DNA from: Micromonospora_G sp044901685
Lineage (GTDB): Bacteria; Actinomycetota; Actinomycetes; Mycobacteriales; Micromonosporaceae
NCBI RefSeq assembly: GCF_044901685.1
Contig: NZ_JBJDPS010000006.1
Coordinates: 186,001 to 250,000, forward strand
Reading direction: 5' to 3'
DNA: 64,000 nucleotides
The notes beneath the pieces were generated by a model that was not told the origin of the DNA, searched no databases, and worked only from the letters and a program-made list of their open reading frames with translations. Position 1 is the first letter of the stretch; each line of letters opens with the position of its first letter. Made by a program: the position numbers and the translations under genes. This document shows, piece by piece, positions 25,653 through 33,995 of the stretch.

Positions 25653-26477
25653 CTACCCGATCTGTCGTTGACTACGCTGCCTCGGTATCTTGACCGGGAG
25701 TGCCTCTCCAGTCCCATCCGGCAAGGAGCCGGAACGAAACACCGTTGAGGCCAGCGCTTTGTGCTGCTCTGTCTCACTGTTATCGAGCGTCGGGGTCCAT
25801 CGAGCCACCCGTCCCGGAAGCTCCTTCGCGCGATACATCGCGGCGTCCGCCCGGCGGTGCGTCTCATCAAAGGATGCCGGCTGATCGATGTGTGCCACCC
25901 CCACCGACGCCATGACCTGCAAGAGGAATGTGCGGATTTCCATCGGCACAGCTATCGCTCGGACAACCTCCTTAGCGACTGCCTCGAAGCGCTGCCACCC
26001 CGTAGGCTGACCGATGACTACCCCAGCGAACTCGTCGCCGCCGATTCGAGCGATGATCAGGCCCTCGACTGCCGCGAGTCGCTGTGCGACGGTAGACAGG
26101 ACGGCATCGCCGATGTCGTGCCCGAAAAGGTCGTTCACCTGCTTGAAGTCATCGACGTCGACCATGAGGTAGGCCCCCACCTTGTCCCACCCCAGGCCAA
26201 CGAGATGATCAAGAAAACCGGCACGGTTTAGAAGACCGGTGAGGGGATCATGCGCCGCCTCCCACCGCGCGGCCAGAACGTCCTCCTCAAGCTGTGCGAT
26301 CCTGTTCCGGAGGTGAAGGTTCTCCGCTGCACGAACCTCTTCTTCGAGACGTGCTACCCGCTCCCGCAGGTCGGCGTTCTCCCTCCGAAGCTGGTTGTTT
26401 GGAGTCTCATCCTCTGAGGGATGCGGTGGACCTGAGCAACTGATGGGGCTGCCGAGGTCGAGAGCTACCCCTCCCAT
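25653..26477 (-). CDS. GGDEF-domain protein, putative diguanylate cyclase
   Basis: 274 residues; ATG 26477 follows GGGAGG. After a short disordered start there is a coiled coil (~25-75, RRENADLRERVARLEEEV and NRIAQLEEDVLAARW). A complete GGDEF domain begins at AHDPLTGLLNRAGFLDHL; the active-site loop IGGDEF is at ~143-148 and DVDDFKQVNDLFGHDIGD is intact. It should form cyclic di-GMP from GTP. No RxxD inhibitory site is visible where one is expected, no EAL domain is fused, and there is no transmembrane segment, so it is a soluble cyclase probably dimerised by the coiled coil. It heads the minus-strand operon leading to the XRE regulator. Confidence 0.9.
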   Translation of the reverse strand: MGGVALDLGSPISCSGPPHPSEDETPNNQLRRENADLRERVARLEEEVRAAENLHLRNRIAQLEEDVLAARWEAAHDPLTGLLNRAGFLDHLVGLGWDKVGAYLMVDVDDFKQVNDLFGHDIGDAVLSTVAQRLAAVEGLIIARIGGDEFAGVVIGQPTGWQRFEAVAKEVVRAIAVPMEIRTFLLQVMASVGVAHIDQPASFDETHRRADAAMYRAKELPGRVARWTPTLDNSETEQHKALASTVFRSGSLPDGTGEALPVKIPRQRSQRQIG

Positions 26478-27017
26478 CGGGCCACCTCCCAGCCCTCGTG
26501 GTGTGGGCGGGTGGAGCCGAGCGCCGGGCACCTGTCGAGCCGCAGCCACGTGGAGCCGTACGACCGCACCCATTGTGCAGCGGGATGCTGGCTCGCTCCG
26601 GGCGGCAAAGCCGATCTGTAGCTCGACGGCTCCAGGAGCGGGCGACAGTTGACAGGACCAGTCATAGGTTCTCCTCCCGGACAACACGACCGACTGAAGG
26701 GGCGACGGCAGCCTGGCACAGAGCCGAACCTGTCCGTCCTTACTGCTCACTGGCGCCTTGCACCGTTCGGTCTGACGCACCGGAGAACGTCACGGCGTGC
26801 CCCCTGCGATGACCTCCCTGGTCCGAGTCAACCATCGCATCGACAGAACTGCAACATTCAAAATTTAGCTACACATCCTGATCTTCGTTGGCCCAGACGA
26901 TGCGTCCGTTGCCCGTCGCTACGCTCCGTTGCGGATCTGCTGATGCGAGTGTTAAATCTCTACTGAACATGCCCGAGAAGGGCGCAACGTGCGCCAGCAA
27001 GGAGGGAACCTCCGACC

Positions 27018-27929
27018 GTGGCTGTTGACGACGACCCCAGCGCAGCCGTAGCTCGGCGGAAGCTGGGCAGGGAACTCCGGGCCCTTCGCCTGGCAGCGCA
27101 GACCGAGGACGGTCAGAAGATCACAGCCGAGCATGCTGCCAAGTACATGGAGCGTGCCCGCCCAACCCTTTATCGCATCGAGGAGGGGCTTCCTGGCGTC
27201 AGCATCAAGAACCATGACATCACGGCGCTGGCAGAGCTTTACAAGGTCGACGAGGCGACGAAGGCGGACCTACTGGCGCTCGCCGCCGCGACCCGGGTTA
27301 AGGGCTGGTTCGCGCGGTTCTCCGATGTACTACCACCAGGCTTCGACATGTACGTCGGTCTTGAGACTGCTGCGGCATCTGTTTGGGCGTACGAGGGCGA
27401 GCGCGTACATGGCCTGTTGCAGACCGAGGAATACGCCCGGGAGATCCTCCGCATTCCTGCTGCGGATGCCCCCGTGCCGGACGATGTCGAGATCGAGAGG
27501 CGGGTCGCGGTCCGGATGCGACGACAGGAGATCTTGACTCGGGCCGACCCACCGGCGGTGCGGTTAACGTGGGTGCTCGGCGAGGCCGTACTGCACCGGC
27601 CTATCGGCGGACCCGCGGTCATGGCGCATCAGTTACGGACGATCAACGAAGTGGCCGAACTTCCCAACGTGACAGTCCGAGTAATTCCCTTCAACGCCGG
27701 ATTGCACTACGGAATCGACACCGGACCGTTCGCTATTCTGCGATTCCCGGATAACGCGGAGCCACCGACGGCGTACATGGACAACTTCACCGGTCATCTA
27801 CTGACCCACAAGGCGTCCGACATAAGCCGATTTGACGCCGCACGCGACGCCATCCAAAATTGTGCCCTGGACGAAAAGTCGTCCAGAGAACTGATACACC
27901 GTGCAGCAAAGGAGCCATTTGGTGCTTGA
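27018..27929 (+). CDS. XRE-family regulator with DUF5753 domain
   Basis: 303 residues from GTG 27018 with AAGGAGGG upstream. The N-terminal HTH (LRALRLAAQTEDGQKITAEH, YMERARPTLYRIEEG) is followed by DUF5753 from ~residue 105, with the family landmarks ERVHGLLQTEEYAREILR, RRVAVRMRRQEIL, WVLGEAVLHRPIGG, VTVRVIPFNAGLHYG and FAILRFPDN. Its stop overlaps the start of the DUF397 gene by 8 bp, the classic two-gene arrangement in actinomycetes. Such pairs influence development or antibiotic production in some strains, but no target is evident here. Confidence 0.92.
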   Translation: MAVDDDPSAAVARRKLGRELRALRLAAQTEDGQKITAEHAAKYMERARPTLYRIEEGLPGVSIKNHDITALAELYKVDEATKADLLALAAATRVKGWFARFSDVLPPGFDMYVGLETAAASVWAYEGERVHGLLQTEEYAREILRIPAADAPVPDDVEIERRVAVRMRRQEILTRADPPAVRLTWVLGEAVLHRPIGGPAVMAHQLRTINEVAELPNVTVRVIPFNAGLHYGIDTGPFAILRFPDNAEPPTAYMDNFTGHLLTHKASDISRFDAARDAIQNCALDEKSSRELIHRAAKEPFGA

Positions 27930-28158
27930 CAAATACGACGCCCTGACGCCGGAGGTGCTGGCAGGTGCGCATTTCCGCAAGGCGCTCAGATCGGACAGCT
28001 CGGGGTCGTGTGTCGAGGTAGCGAAGAACCTCCGTAGCTCGCACAACGTGATCGTTACGCGCGACAGCAAGGACGCGGACGGCCCAGTATTGGCCTTCGG
28101 TCCTCAGGCATGGATCGGGTTCCTCCTCGGGGTACGCAGGGGCGAGTTCGACGCCTGA
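27922..28158 (+). CDS. DUF397 protein
   Basis: 78 residues. GTG 27922 has AAAGGAG 7 bp upstream and overlaps the stop of the DUF5753 regulator (GTGCTTGA); the longer frame from 27901 lacks a site. The DUF397 signature is present (FRKALRSDSSGSCVEVAKN, VTRDSKDADGPVLAFGPQAW, FLLGVRRGEFD). These small proteins partner the upstream regulator, sometimes as antagonists. No enzymatic role is expected. Confidence 0.92.
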   Translation: MLDKYDALTPEVLAGAHFRKALRSDSSGSCVEVAKNLRSSHNVIVTRDSKDADGPVLAFGPQAWIGFLLGVRRGEFDA

Positions 28159-28473
28159 TGCGCGACGGAGACCCTGAACCTTGGTCCCTGGGTGCCTTTA
28201 ACCGAGATGTGCGGCGGTAGGCGAGGGCTCAGCTGACCAACATCCGGGTCTATTTTTCGGGCCCGGCTTCACCATAGGGCCCGACATCTTCGACGGCGTG
28301 GCCGGTCATCGGCGTTTCGCGCTGACGGCCTCGCCGCCGAAGATTTACGGGCCGGCTGACCTGCGGACACAGGGTGGTGCTACCAGGTACGCTGTTTGGA
28401 GCCACAGTCACCCGCGGTGTCTGTGCAGGTCACACCTTCCCCGGTCCCGGGCGCCGCCCAAACTGGTCGGTGG
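28159..28473. other. Intergenic region between convergent genes
   Basis: About 315 bp between the DUF397 gene and the end of the ASCH-fusion gene. It contains a GGGCCC...GGGCCC pair near 28260-28284 that could form a weak hairpin, but no convincing gene. Frames crossing it are low-complexity and lack ribosome sites. Confidence 0.5.
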
Positions 28474-29913
28474 TCAGGTGGGGATCAGCTCGATCTCGAT
28501 GGCGAGCACGCCGAGGGCTTCCTTCTCCGGGCCGTAGATGCGGCGGATGTTGGCGAGTTGCTGGTGGCGGGGGCTGTCGGGATTGACCTTGGCTGGGCCT
28601 TCGGTGTCGAGCATCTGCTCGAAGGACTCGTACCGAGACACCCGTTTGACCTTGGTGAGGGCTTCGTCGCGGCCGCACACGAACCGGATGTGCTGTCCGG
28701 GGGCGAGGTTGCGCAGGTTCGGGTATTGGACGCGGACCTCGATGGTCTTGCGGCCGGCGGCGAGCAGGTCGAAGTAGCGGCGGTAGAGGTTCATCTCCCT
28801 GGCCCTCGGCGGGGCTTCGGTGACTGGGTGGGCGGTCATGATCCGATTCAGCTCCTGGGTGGTGTAGCTGCGGTAGAAGTGCTTCGGGTCGGACAAGAAT
28901 TTCGATACCAGCCACACGAGGGTGTCGACGTAGTCGTCGATGCCGCCGGTCCACGCGGTGCTGTCGAGCATCCACGGCTGGGTACCGGGCGGGAGGGCGA
29001 CGCGGCCCTCGCGGATGAGGCTCTTGGAGAGTTTCGCGCCGGTGTCGGTGAGCACCATCGGGGTGAAGATCCGTGGCGGGGCGAGCAGGCCGCCGAGTTG
29101 CTGGTGGGCCTCGTCGACGAGTTGGCAGCCGTATGCCCAGTCGCCGCCCTTGACCATCACCGACAGGGTGACCGGGTCGCGGGCCAGGACGCGTTCCTTC
29201 ACGAGGTTGCGATAAAGGGTGGCCAGGTCAAGGTAGCCGCCGCCGTCGGCGGCGACGTTCACCTTGTAGGCGCCGTGGTCGGTGCAGACGGCGGCGAACG
29301 TGGCATCCATCCGTCGGTGCATGGCCACCTTGGTCCGTTCGGCGCGTTTCTCCGCCCACCCGCATTGTGGGCACGGGACCCGGATGTGGACCACCCCGTG
29401 CGACGGGGCGAGGGGCCACCGTATGGTGTCGAGCCGATCCAGGGTATGTAGGAACTCGGCCCTGAACGCGGGTTGTTCCTGCTGCTCGGTGTACGTTTCG
29501 ATTTCGTAGTCGACGCCGGTCGCGTCGGCCAGGGAGTCGAAGAATGCGCGGTAGTACCGCTCGATCACCTCACCGATCTGGGTCTTGCCGAGCGCGTGGA
29601 AGTATGTCTGCTGGTACGAGTGCAGGGTTTCCGGGTCGAGGCGGATGTCGTGCGGGGCGTTGTCCAGGGCGCCGAAGCGGACGATCGCGTCGATGTTGAA
29701 GGTGCGACGGATCGCCTTGGCGAGCAGGAACGCCGCGGTCTGCACCAGACTGGTGCCCAGGTGCGGAGCCCCGTTGATCTGCGTACCCACCACCAGTGCG
29801 ACCCGTTCGGGGCGGGTGGCCTGCAGGCGGGGGCGGACCATGTCGACGGCGCGGAGCATGGCGTTGGCGGTGACGTTGTTCGGGCTGACGAGGTCGAATC
29901 CGGGGGTGGTCAC
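28474..29913 (-). CDS. Class I aaRS-like core fused to ASCH domain
   Basis: 479 residues from GTG 29913 (GGAGG upstream). Residues ~1-360 resemble the catalytic core of class I lysyl-tRNA synthetases: a HIGH-like APHLGTS after a VVGTQING strand, a CPQCG zinc-type pair (~179) with a later Cys-x-x-His, a KGGDWAYGCQ segment, and a KMSKS-like GAKLSKS (~292). No anticodon-binding helical domain follows. Instead an ASCH domain starts at ~373 (MNLYRRYFDLLAAGRKTIEV, LAPGQHIRFVCG, EALGVLAIEIELI). ASCH domains bind RNA. The protein may therefore adenylate a substrate and transfer it to RNA or a small molecule; this is inference. It is the last gene of a three-gene operon, 17 bp after the P-loop gene. 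Confidence 0.75.
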   Translation of the reverse strand: MTTPGFDLVSPNNVTANAMLRAVDMVRPRLQATRPERVALVVGTQINGAPHLGTSLVQTAAFLLAKAIRRTFNIDAIVRFGALDNAPHDIRLDPETLHSYQQTYFHALGKTQIGEVIERYYRAFFDSLADATGVDYEIETYTEQQEQPAFRAEFLHTLDRLDTIRWPLAPSHGVVHIRVPCPQCGWAEKRAERTKVAMHRRMDATFAAVCTDHGAYKVNVAADGGGYLDLATLYRNLVKERVLARDPVTLSVMVKGGDWAYGCQLVDEAHQQLGGLLAPPRIFTPMVLTDTGAKLSKSLIREGRVALPPGTQPWMLDSTAWTGGIDDYVDTLVWLVSKFLSDPKHFYRSYTTQELNRIMTAHPVTEAPPRAREMNLYRRYFDLLAAGRKTIEVRVQYPNLRNLAPGQHIRFVCGRDEALTKVKRVSRYESFEQMLDTEGPAKVNPDSPRHQQLANIRRIYGPEKEALGVLAIEIELIPT

Positions 29914-29930
29914 AGCGTGGTCCTCCAGCT

Positions 29931-30467
29931 CTACGGGGCGGGCACGTTGGCGAGGATGAAGTTGACCCGCGCTGCGGCGTCGTTGGCGGGGACGAAGATC
30001 GGCGAGTATCCGGCGTCGTAATACCCCTGGATGATCAATTGGTGGACGCGGACGATCTCGCGTTCCTTGGCCCAGACCAGATCGTCTTCGCTGTTGAAGT
30101 CGTCCAAGGGGTCGAGGATGAAGACCCCGTCGTATCGGAACTTCTCTGTGGCCTCCCGCAGCTCGGGGTACGGCTCCAGGCCGAACGCACGGTCCCAGCC
30201 GTCCCCGTCGGGGATGCCCCGGTTGTAGAAGTGCAGCCCGTCGATGTGCGCCCCATATTCGGCGATGAACGCCTGCAACACCTCCCGGGAGTAGGCGCGG
30301 CGGTCGCTGACCTCCAGGTGCCGGCCGAGGCGTTCCCGGTGCGCGCGGTAGATCTCCCGCGCCGGCTCGCCCTCGGTGATGGGCAGCCCGCGTTCGGCCA
30401 TCTCGGCGAACACGGCTTCCTTGCCGGCGGACGGCCCGCCGGTGATTACGTACCGCTGTGCCGTCAC
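29931..30467 (-). CDS. P-loop ATPase/kinase-like protein (AAA_28-like)
   Basis: 178 residues; GTG 30467 follows GAGGAG. A Walker A-like loop (VITGGPSAGKEAVF) occupies residues ~6-18, with Glu replacing the usual Thr/Ser after the Lys. A DGVFILDPLDDF segment at ~113 fits Walker B, and the C-terminal RVHQLIIQGYYDAGYSPIFVPA resembles the end of the AAA_28 predicted ATPase/kinase family. Members are small nucleotide-binding proteins thought to phosphorylate small molecules or nucleotides. It is the middle gene of the operon, 25 bp after the stop of the 315-residue gene and 17 bp before the aaRS-like gene. Confidence 0.75.
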   Translation of the reverse strand: MTAQRYVITGGPSAGKEAVFAEMAERGLPITEGEPAREIYRAHRERLGRHLEVSDRRAYSREVLQAFIAEYGAHIDGLHFYNRGIPDGDGWDRAFGLEPYPELREATEKFRYDGVFILDPLDDFNSEDDLVWAKEREIVRVHQLIIQGYYDAGYSPIFVPANDAAARVNFILANVPAP

Positions 30468-30492
30468 GATGCGCTCCTCGACATGATTTCCC

Positions 30493-31440
30493 CTATTTCT
30501 TCCTGATCGGATCGGTCCCGAGGTCGGCAGCGAGGCCGGTGGCACTACCAGGGTTGAACCCGGTCAGGGCCTCGCACCATCCGGCTGTGATCTCGCCTGG
30601 GACAGCGGCGAGGAACGCCAGCTCGGTACCGGCACCGTCGGCAGCTCCCGCCAGCGCGGCCCGCTGGGTCGGGTCAAGTCGCGGGGTCCACCCGGCGAGG
30701 TCGACCAAGCCCTCCGGGGGCAGGCCGGTGTCGGCGTGCAGCAGCACCTCGCCGTACGCCGCCCGGTACCGTCCGGTCAAGGCCAGCAGCTCCGCGTATC
30801 TCCGCAGGGCGGTGCACGCGGCGGCGACCAGCGCCGCCGGCTCGCCCCGCATGCTGCGCGCCCGGGCCAGGCCGAGCAGTTCCGCACGCAGCAGGTAGAC
30901 GCCGCTCCAGAGTCGCGACAGCAGCTCGGCGTGCTCGGCCGCTTCCCACGCGAACGGGTCCGCGGGCACCCGCGGCCGTGCCGAGGGCCGGGCCAGCGGC
31001 GGCGCGACCGCACGGGTCAGCGCGTACTCGTCGCTGTCGCGGCGCAGCGCCCACGCCAGCACAATGAGCAGCCGGGGTTCGATCCGCTTGCGAAAGTGAT
31101 GGACCTCGTGCCCGCACGCGGCCGCCGCGATCTCCCGCCGCTGGGTCAGCGTCGTACCACTCATCCCGGGCGGCAGCCCGAACATCGCTCGGGCCGCGTC
31201 GGTCAACGACTCGTCGTCGAAGCGGGCCAGGCACCAGCGCAGCAGACCGTCGAACGCGGCCAACCGCGACGCGCGGTCATCCGGCTGCGTCGCCCGCGCC
31301 CGCACACCCGGCAGGTCGAGCAGCACATCGTCCACGAGACCAGGGGCCAGCGGCAGGCCGTACCGCACCAGCTTGCGCAACGCAGCGGTCAGCGCCTCGG
31401 CCCTGTCATCGGTCGGGTCGGCGGAGTCGGGGGTGAGCAT
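30493..31440 (-). CDS. Uncharacterised 315-aa protein
   Basis: ATG 31440 with GAGGAG 9 bp upstream is preferred; in-frame starts at 31467 and 31587 are possible. The protein is largely helical and rich in Ala, Leu and Arg. A central segment (LTQRREIAAAACGHEVHHFRKR then EPRLLIVLAWAL) resembles a short signature seen in many actinobacterial proteins of unknown role. The C-terminal half (EHAELLSRLWSGVYLLRAELL, TALRRYAELLALTGRYRAAYG) may be a helical bundle. No catalytic motif is recognised. It is the first gene of the operon with the P-loop and aaRS-like/ASCH genes. A tandem repeat that could be its operator lies just upstream. Confidence 0.65.
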   Translation of the reverse strand: MLTPDSADPTDDRAEALTAALRKLVRYGLPLAPGLVDDVLLDLPGVRARATQPDDRASRLAAFDGLLRWCLARFDDESLTDAARAMFGLPPGMSGTTLTQRREIAAAACGHEVHHFRKRIEPRLLIVLAWALRRDSDEYALTRAVAPPLARPSARPRVPADPFAWEAAEHAELLSRLWSGVYLLRAELLGLARARSMRGEPAALVAAACTALRRYAELLALTGRYRAAYGEVLLHADTGLPPEGLVDLAGWTPRLDPTQRAALAGAADGAGTELAFLAAVPGEITAGWCEALTGFNPGSATGLAADLGTDPIRKK

Positions 31441-31486
31441 CAGGGTGATCTCCTCGGTCGAGCTCATCACCCAGTCAACCAGAGAT

Positions 31487-31526
31487 GCCCAGAAAATGCC
31501 CACACATTGCGCCCAGAAAATGCCCA
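31487..31526. repeat. Two 16-bp direct repeats upstream of divergent genes
   Basis: GCCCAGAAAATGCCCA occurs at 31487-31502 and again at 31511-31526, a start-to-start distance of 24 bp (just over two helical turns). The A-rich core stands out from the GC-rich surroundings. It lies between the minus-strand 315-aa gene and the plus-strand lipoprotein gene, so it is a candidate operator. Confidence 0.7.
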
Positions 31527-31731
31527 GTCGCGCCGGGTGGGATGCACCTGGCGCGCTTGTCCTCGGGGCGTACCCGACTGCAGACACGTCGCTCGCGGTC
31601 CAATCCCAAGGTCACCAGGTCGGGGCGCAAGGCTGGGCGGGGCGCAGCGGGAACCGCCCGGAGGGTCGAGCACGTCGCATTCCGAGCAGAGCACTACCGT
31701 GGGTAAGGAAGACGTCACCGAAAGGTTGCGG

Positions 31732-32340
31732 ATGCGCATACCCTCACGACTCGTCGCCACCATCGCCGCGATGCTGCTGCCGGCCCTGACAATGGGATGC
31801 GGACAGCCTGGCACCAGCGCCCCGCGGCAAGAAGCCGTGTCCTCGCCGTGTGCAACGTATCCGCCCCCTGGGCCGGTCACCCCCGGCCAGTCGTACTGGC
31901 CGGACCAGGATGTGCTCGATGAGTACGCGCAGGCGGCACAGCGGATTGGCCAGGAACACCCTGCCGCGTACGCCGGACTGGAGGTCCACCTCGACCGGGT
32001 CGTGGTGTGGGTCCATCGCAAGCCGGCGTCACCGCTCGACGACGCCCTACGGCAGGCGATCCCACCGGGACATCTTTGCCTGCGAGACGCCCGGTACAGC
32101 GCGGTCGAACTGGACACCTGGCTTCACGAGGTGCGGGCCGATATCAACTACTGGGCGACCCGGCAGATCGTTATCAACACCGTGGGTACCCAACCGGGCC
32201 GGGACTGCGTCGAGATCGGCGTCGACCACCCGGACACCGACGGCCCCACCCTGACCGCCCACTACCAGGCAACCATCCCAGTCTGCGTCGAACTGGGCGG
32301 CGCCCTGATCCCACTGGTGGCCCCGTCGCCCACGACCTGA
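31732..32340 (+). CDS. Putative lipoprotein, 202 aa
   Basis: ATG 31732 has AAAGG upstream; GTG 31699 is a longer option. The N-terminus (MRIPSRLVATIAAMLLPAL) is a signal peptide ending in a lipobox (LTMGC), so Cys~23 should be lipid-modified. The mature part contains YAQAAQRIGQEHPAAYAGLEV, a VVVWVHRK strand and a C-terminal TIPVCVELGGALIPL. Two later Cys residues (LCLRDAR, RDCVEIG) could form a disulfide. The family is not recognised. It is transcribed divergently from the aaRS-like/ASCH operon and stands alone. Confidence 0.65.
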   Translation: MRIPSRLVATIAAMLLPALTMGCGQPGTSAPRQEAVSSPCATYPPPGPVTPGQSYWPDQDVLDEYAQAAQRIGQEHPAAYAGLEVHLDRVVVWVHRKPASPLDDALRQAIPPGHLCLRDARYSAVELDTWLHEVRADINYWATRQIVINTVGTQPGRDCVEIGVDHPDTDGPTLTAHYQATIPVCVELGGALIPLVAPSPTT

Positions 32341-32770
32341 CTCAGCCCCGCAGCACACCGGGGGAGGTTGCACCGGTGATGGTGGTCTGCGGCGCAACTC
32401 GGTCGGGCCAGACGGGAGGCCCCCTCGTTGCGGCCGAACTCGGTTATCAACTCGGCGACGGTTGCGCCATGCTCGGCCCACAGGGCCAGACGCCGATCGT
32501 CTTCGGGCTCCGCTTGTGTCGCCAAGTGACAAGTCGAGTGCGATGAGACAGTGCAAGATTCATTGAGAACCTACAGGTGTGTAGGTTCTCGCCAGAAATG
32601 TCGGCGGCTGGTTCGTCGACCTGGGCCTGATCGACGGCGTCTCATCGATCTGTCGTTTCCTTCGAGTGGGGCGCGTTGGCAGCGGTCGCCGGGGCTCTGA
32701 CCAGGCGGGCGACATCTGCGGCGACATTTCGATGAGAAACCGACAGATGTAATGAGGACCTACAGGCGGC
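32341..32770. other. Gene-poor segment with recombinase-like motifs
   Basis: A 430-bp gap at the junction of the accessory genes and the conjugative element. It holds a perfect palindrome (32565-32590), a second near copy of its left half (ATGAGGACCTACAGG, ~32752-32766), and related GATGAGAAACCGACAGATG (~32733) and GATCTGTCGTTTCC (inverted, ~32648) words. A minus-strand frame near 32440-32525 (starting MATQAEPEDDRRLALWAEHG) resembles the helical end of a recombinase-type HTH but is short and unsupported. I read the region as a possible recombination site or element end with decayed genes. Confidence 0.4.
32565..32590. repeat. Perfect 11-bp palindrome
   Basis: GAGAACCTACA and its exact complement TGTAGGTTCTC flank the 4-nt loop GGTG. 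The arms are A/T-richer than the surroundings. It could be a recombinase core site, an operator or a hairpin; there is no gene immediately upstream on either strand that would need a terminator here. Confidence 0.7.
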
Positions 32771-33844
32771 TCACCCAAGGTCGACTCCGTGGGCGCGCAT
32801 GAAGGCGAACGGTTCGGTGGCGTTGGTGCTGGTGGGTGGGGTGCTGGTGTGGGTTTCGAAGTGTAGGTGGGGTCCGGTGGAGTTGCCGCTGGTGCCGACG
32901 ATGCCGATTTGTTGGCCGGTGGTGACGGGTTGGCCTTTGGTGACGAATGGTTGTCGGAGCATGTGGCAGTAGCGGGTGGAGGTGTTGTCGGGGTGTTGGA
33001 TTTCGACGTACCAGCCGCATCCGGGGGTGTTGATGGATCCGTCGATGTCGCAGTTTGGGCTGTTGCAGGTGGCGGTGATGACGATGCCGGCGTTGGCGGC
33101 GTAGATGGGGGTGCCTTTCGGGGCGGCGACGTCGACGCCGTCGTGGTCTGGTCGGTCGGGCGTACGGAAGCCGCTGGTGAAGGTGCCGTTGACGGGTTTG
33201 ATCCAGCCTGAGGCGGAGGGGGATCCGGGGGCGGTGCAGGTGAGGGTGCCGTCGGTGATGGCGTTGACGATGGCCGTGGCGAGGGGTTCGTGTTTGGCGT
33301 AGGCGTCGGGGAAGGCGCTGACTTGTACGCGTTGGGCGACGACGGCGAGGGGCATGGTTTCCCAGCCGTCGATGGTGCGCATCTTGGAGAAGAATTTGGT
33401 GGCGGAGATGGTGGGGGTCATGAGCTCCTGCACCGTTCCCCAGCCGCCTTCGCCGTCTGGTGGGAGGGGTCGTTGTTGGAACAGTCCGACGCTGTCGTGG
33501 TCCGAGCCAACGCCTTCGTGCGGCAGGGTGAGTGACCTGGGCACGTTCGAGTTGGCCATGTTCTTGAGGTAGGACTCCTGCAGCGCGGTGGCGATGCCGA
33601 TGACCGCAGCCCGCGCCGGCAGTTTCATCTGCGCCGACGTGTCGTAGATGGTCTTGGCGTTGATCAGGGCGGTCGGGGTGAGCGCTTTGAGGGCGGTCTG
33701 CGCTTCGCTTCCCTCCGTGACGGCGGGGAGGCAGCCGGTTGTGGATGCGACGGGGTCGAGGGCGCCGCTGCCGGTCGCGGAGACGGCGATGGCGAGCGCG
33801 AGCGCTACGGGGGCGAGGGGTGCGAGCGCGAGCAGGCGCCTCAT
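32771..33844 (-). CDS. M23 peptidase with lysozyme-like domain (conjugation wall hydrolase)
   Basis: 357 residues from ATG 33844; TTG 33892 is an alternative. A signal/anchor segment (LALAPLAPVALALAIAVSATG) opens the protein. Residues ~55-190 resemble a lysozyme/transglycosylase-like domain of conjugation proteins (AVIGIATALQESYLKNM, HDSVGLFQQRP). The C-terminal M23/LytM endopeptidase has its zinc ligands HDGVDV and HLHFE, with a conserved GTPIYAANAG lead-in. It should cut peptidoglycan outside the membrane and open the wall for the secretion channel, a VirB1-like role. It is the last minus-strand gene of the regulatory arm, 151 bp after the PAP2 gene. Confidence 0.88.
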   Translation of the reverse strand: MRRLLALAPLAPVALALAIAVSATGSGALDPVASTTGCLPAVTEGSEAQTALKALTPTALINAKTIYDTSAQMKLPARAAVIGIATALQESYLKNMANSNVPRSLTLPHEGVGSDHDSVGLFQQRPLPPDGEGGWGTVQELMTPTISATKFFSKMRTIDGWETMPLAVVAQRVQVSAFPDAYAKHEPLATAIVNAITDGTLTCTAPGSPSASGWIKPVNGTFTSGFRTPDRPDHDGVDVAAPKGTPIYAANAGIVITATCNSPNCDIDGSINTPGCGWYVEIQHPDNTSTRYCHMLRQPFVTKGQPVTTGQQIGIVGTSGNSTGPHLHFETHTSTPPTSTNATEPFAFMRAHGVDLG

Positions 33845-33995
33845 CGTGCCTGCTGGGGGTGTGGGGGCATTGCGCGTTACCTCGGGGATCAACCATCAGG
33901 GGTGTACGCGATTGCTGGCGGCAAGGCGTGCGGCCGAGGGTAGCCCCTGACGAAGCGGGACTGTCAACTATTGTTAACGGATGTTTCCCGGATGG

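Noticed and set aside
32760..33896. 378-codon minus-strand frame overlapping the M23 gene
   Set aside because: Arg/His/Pro-rich and out of frame with the clear M23 and lysozyme-like motifs.
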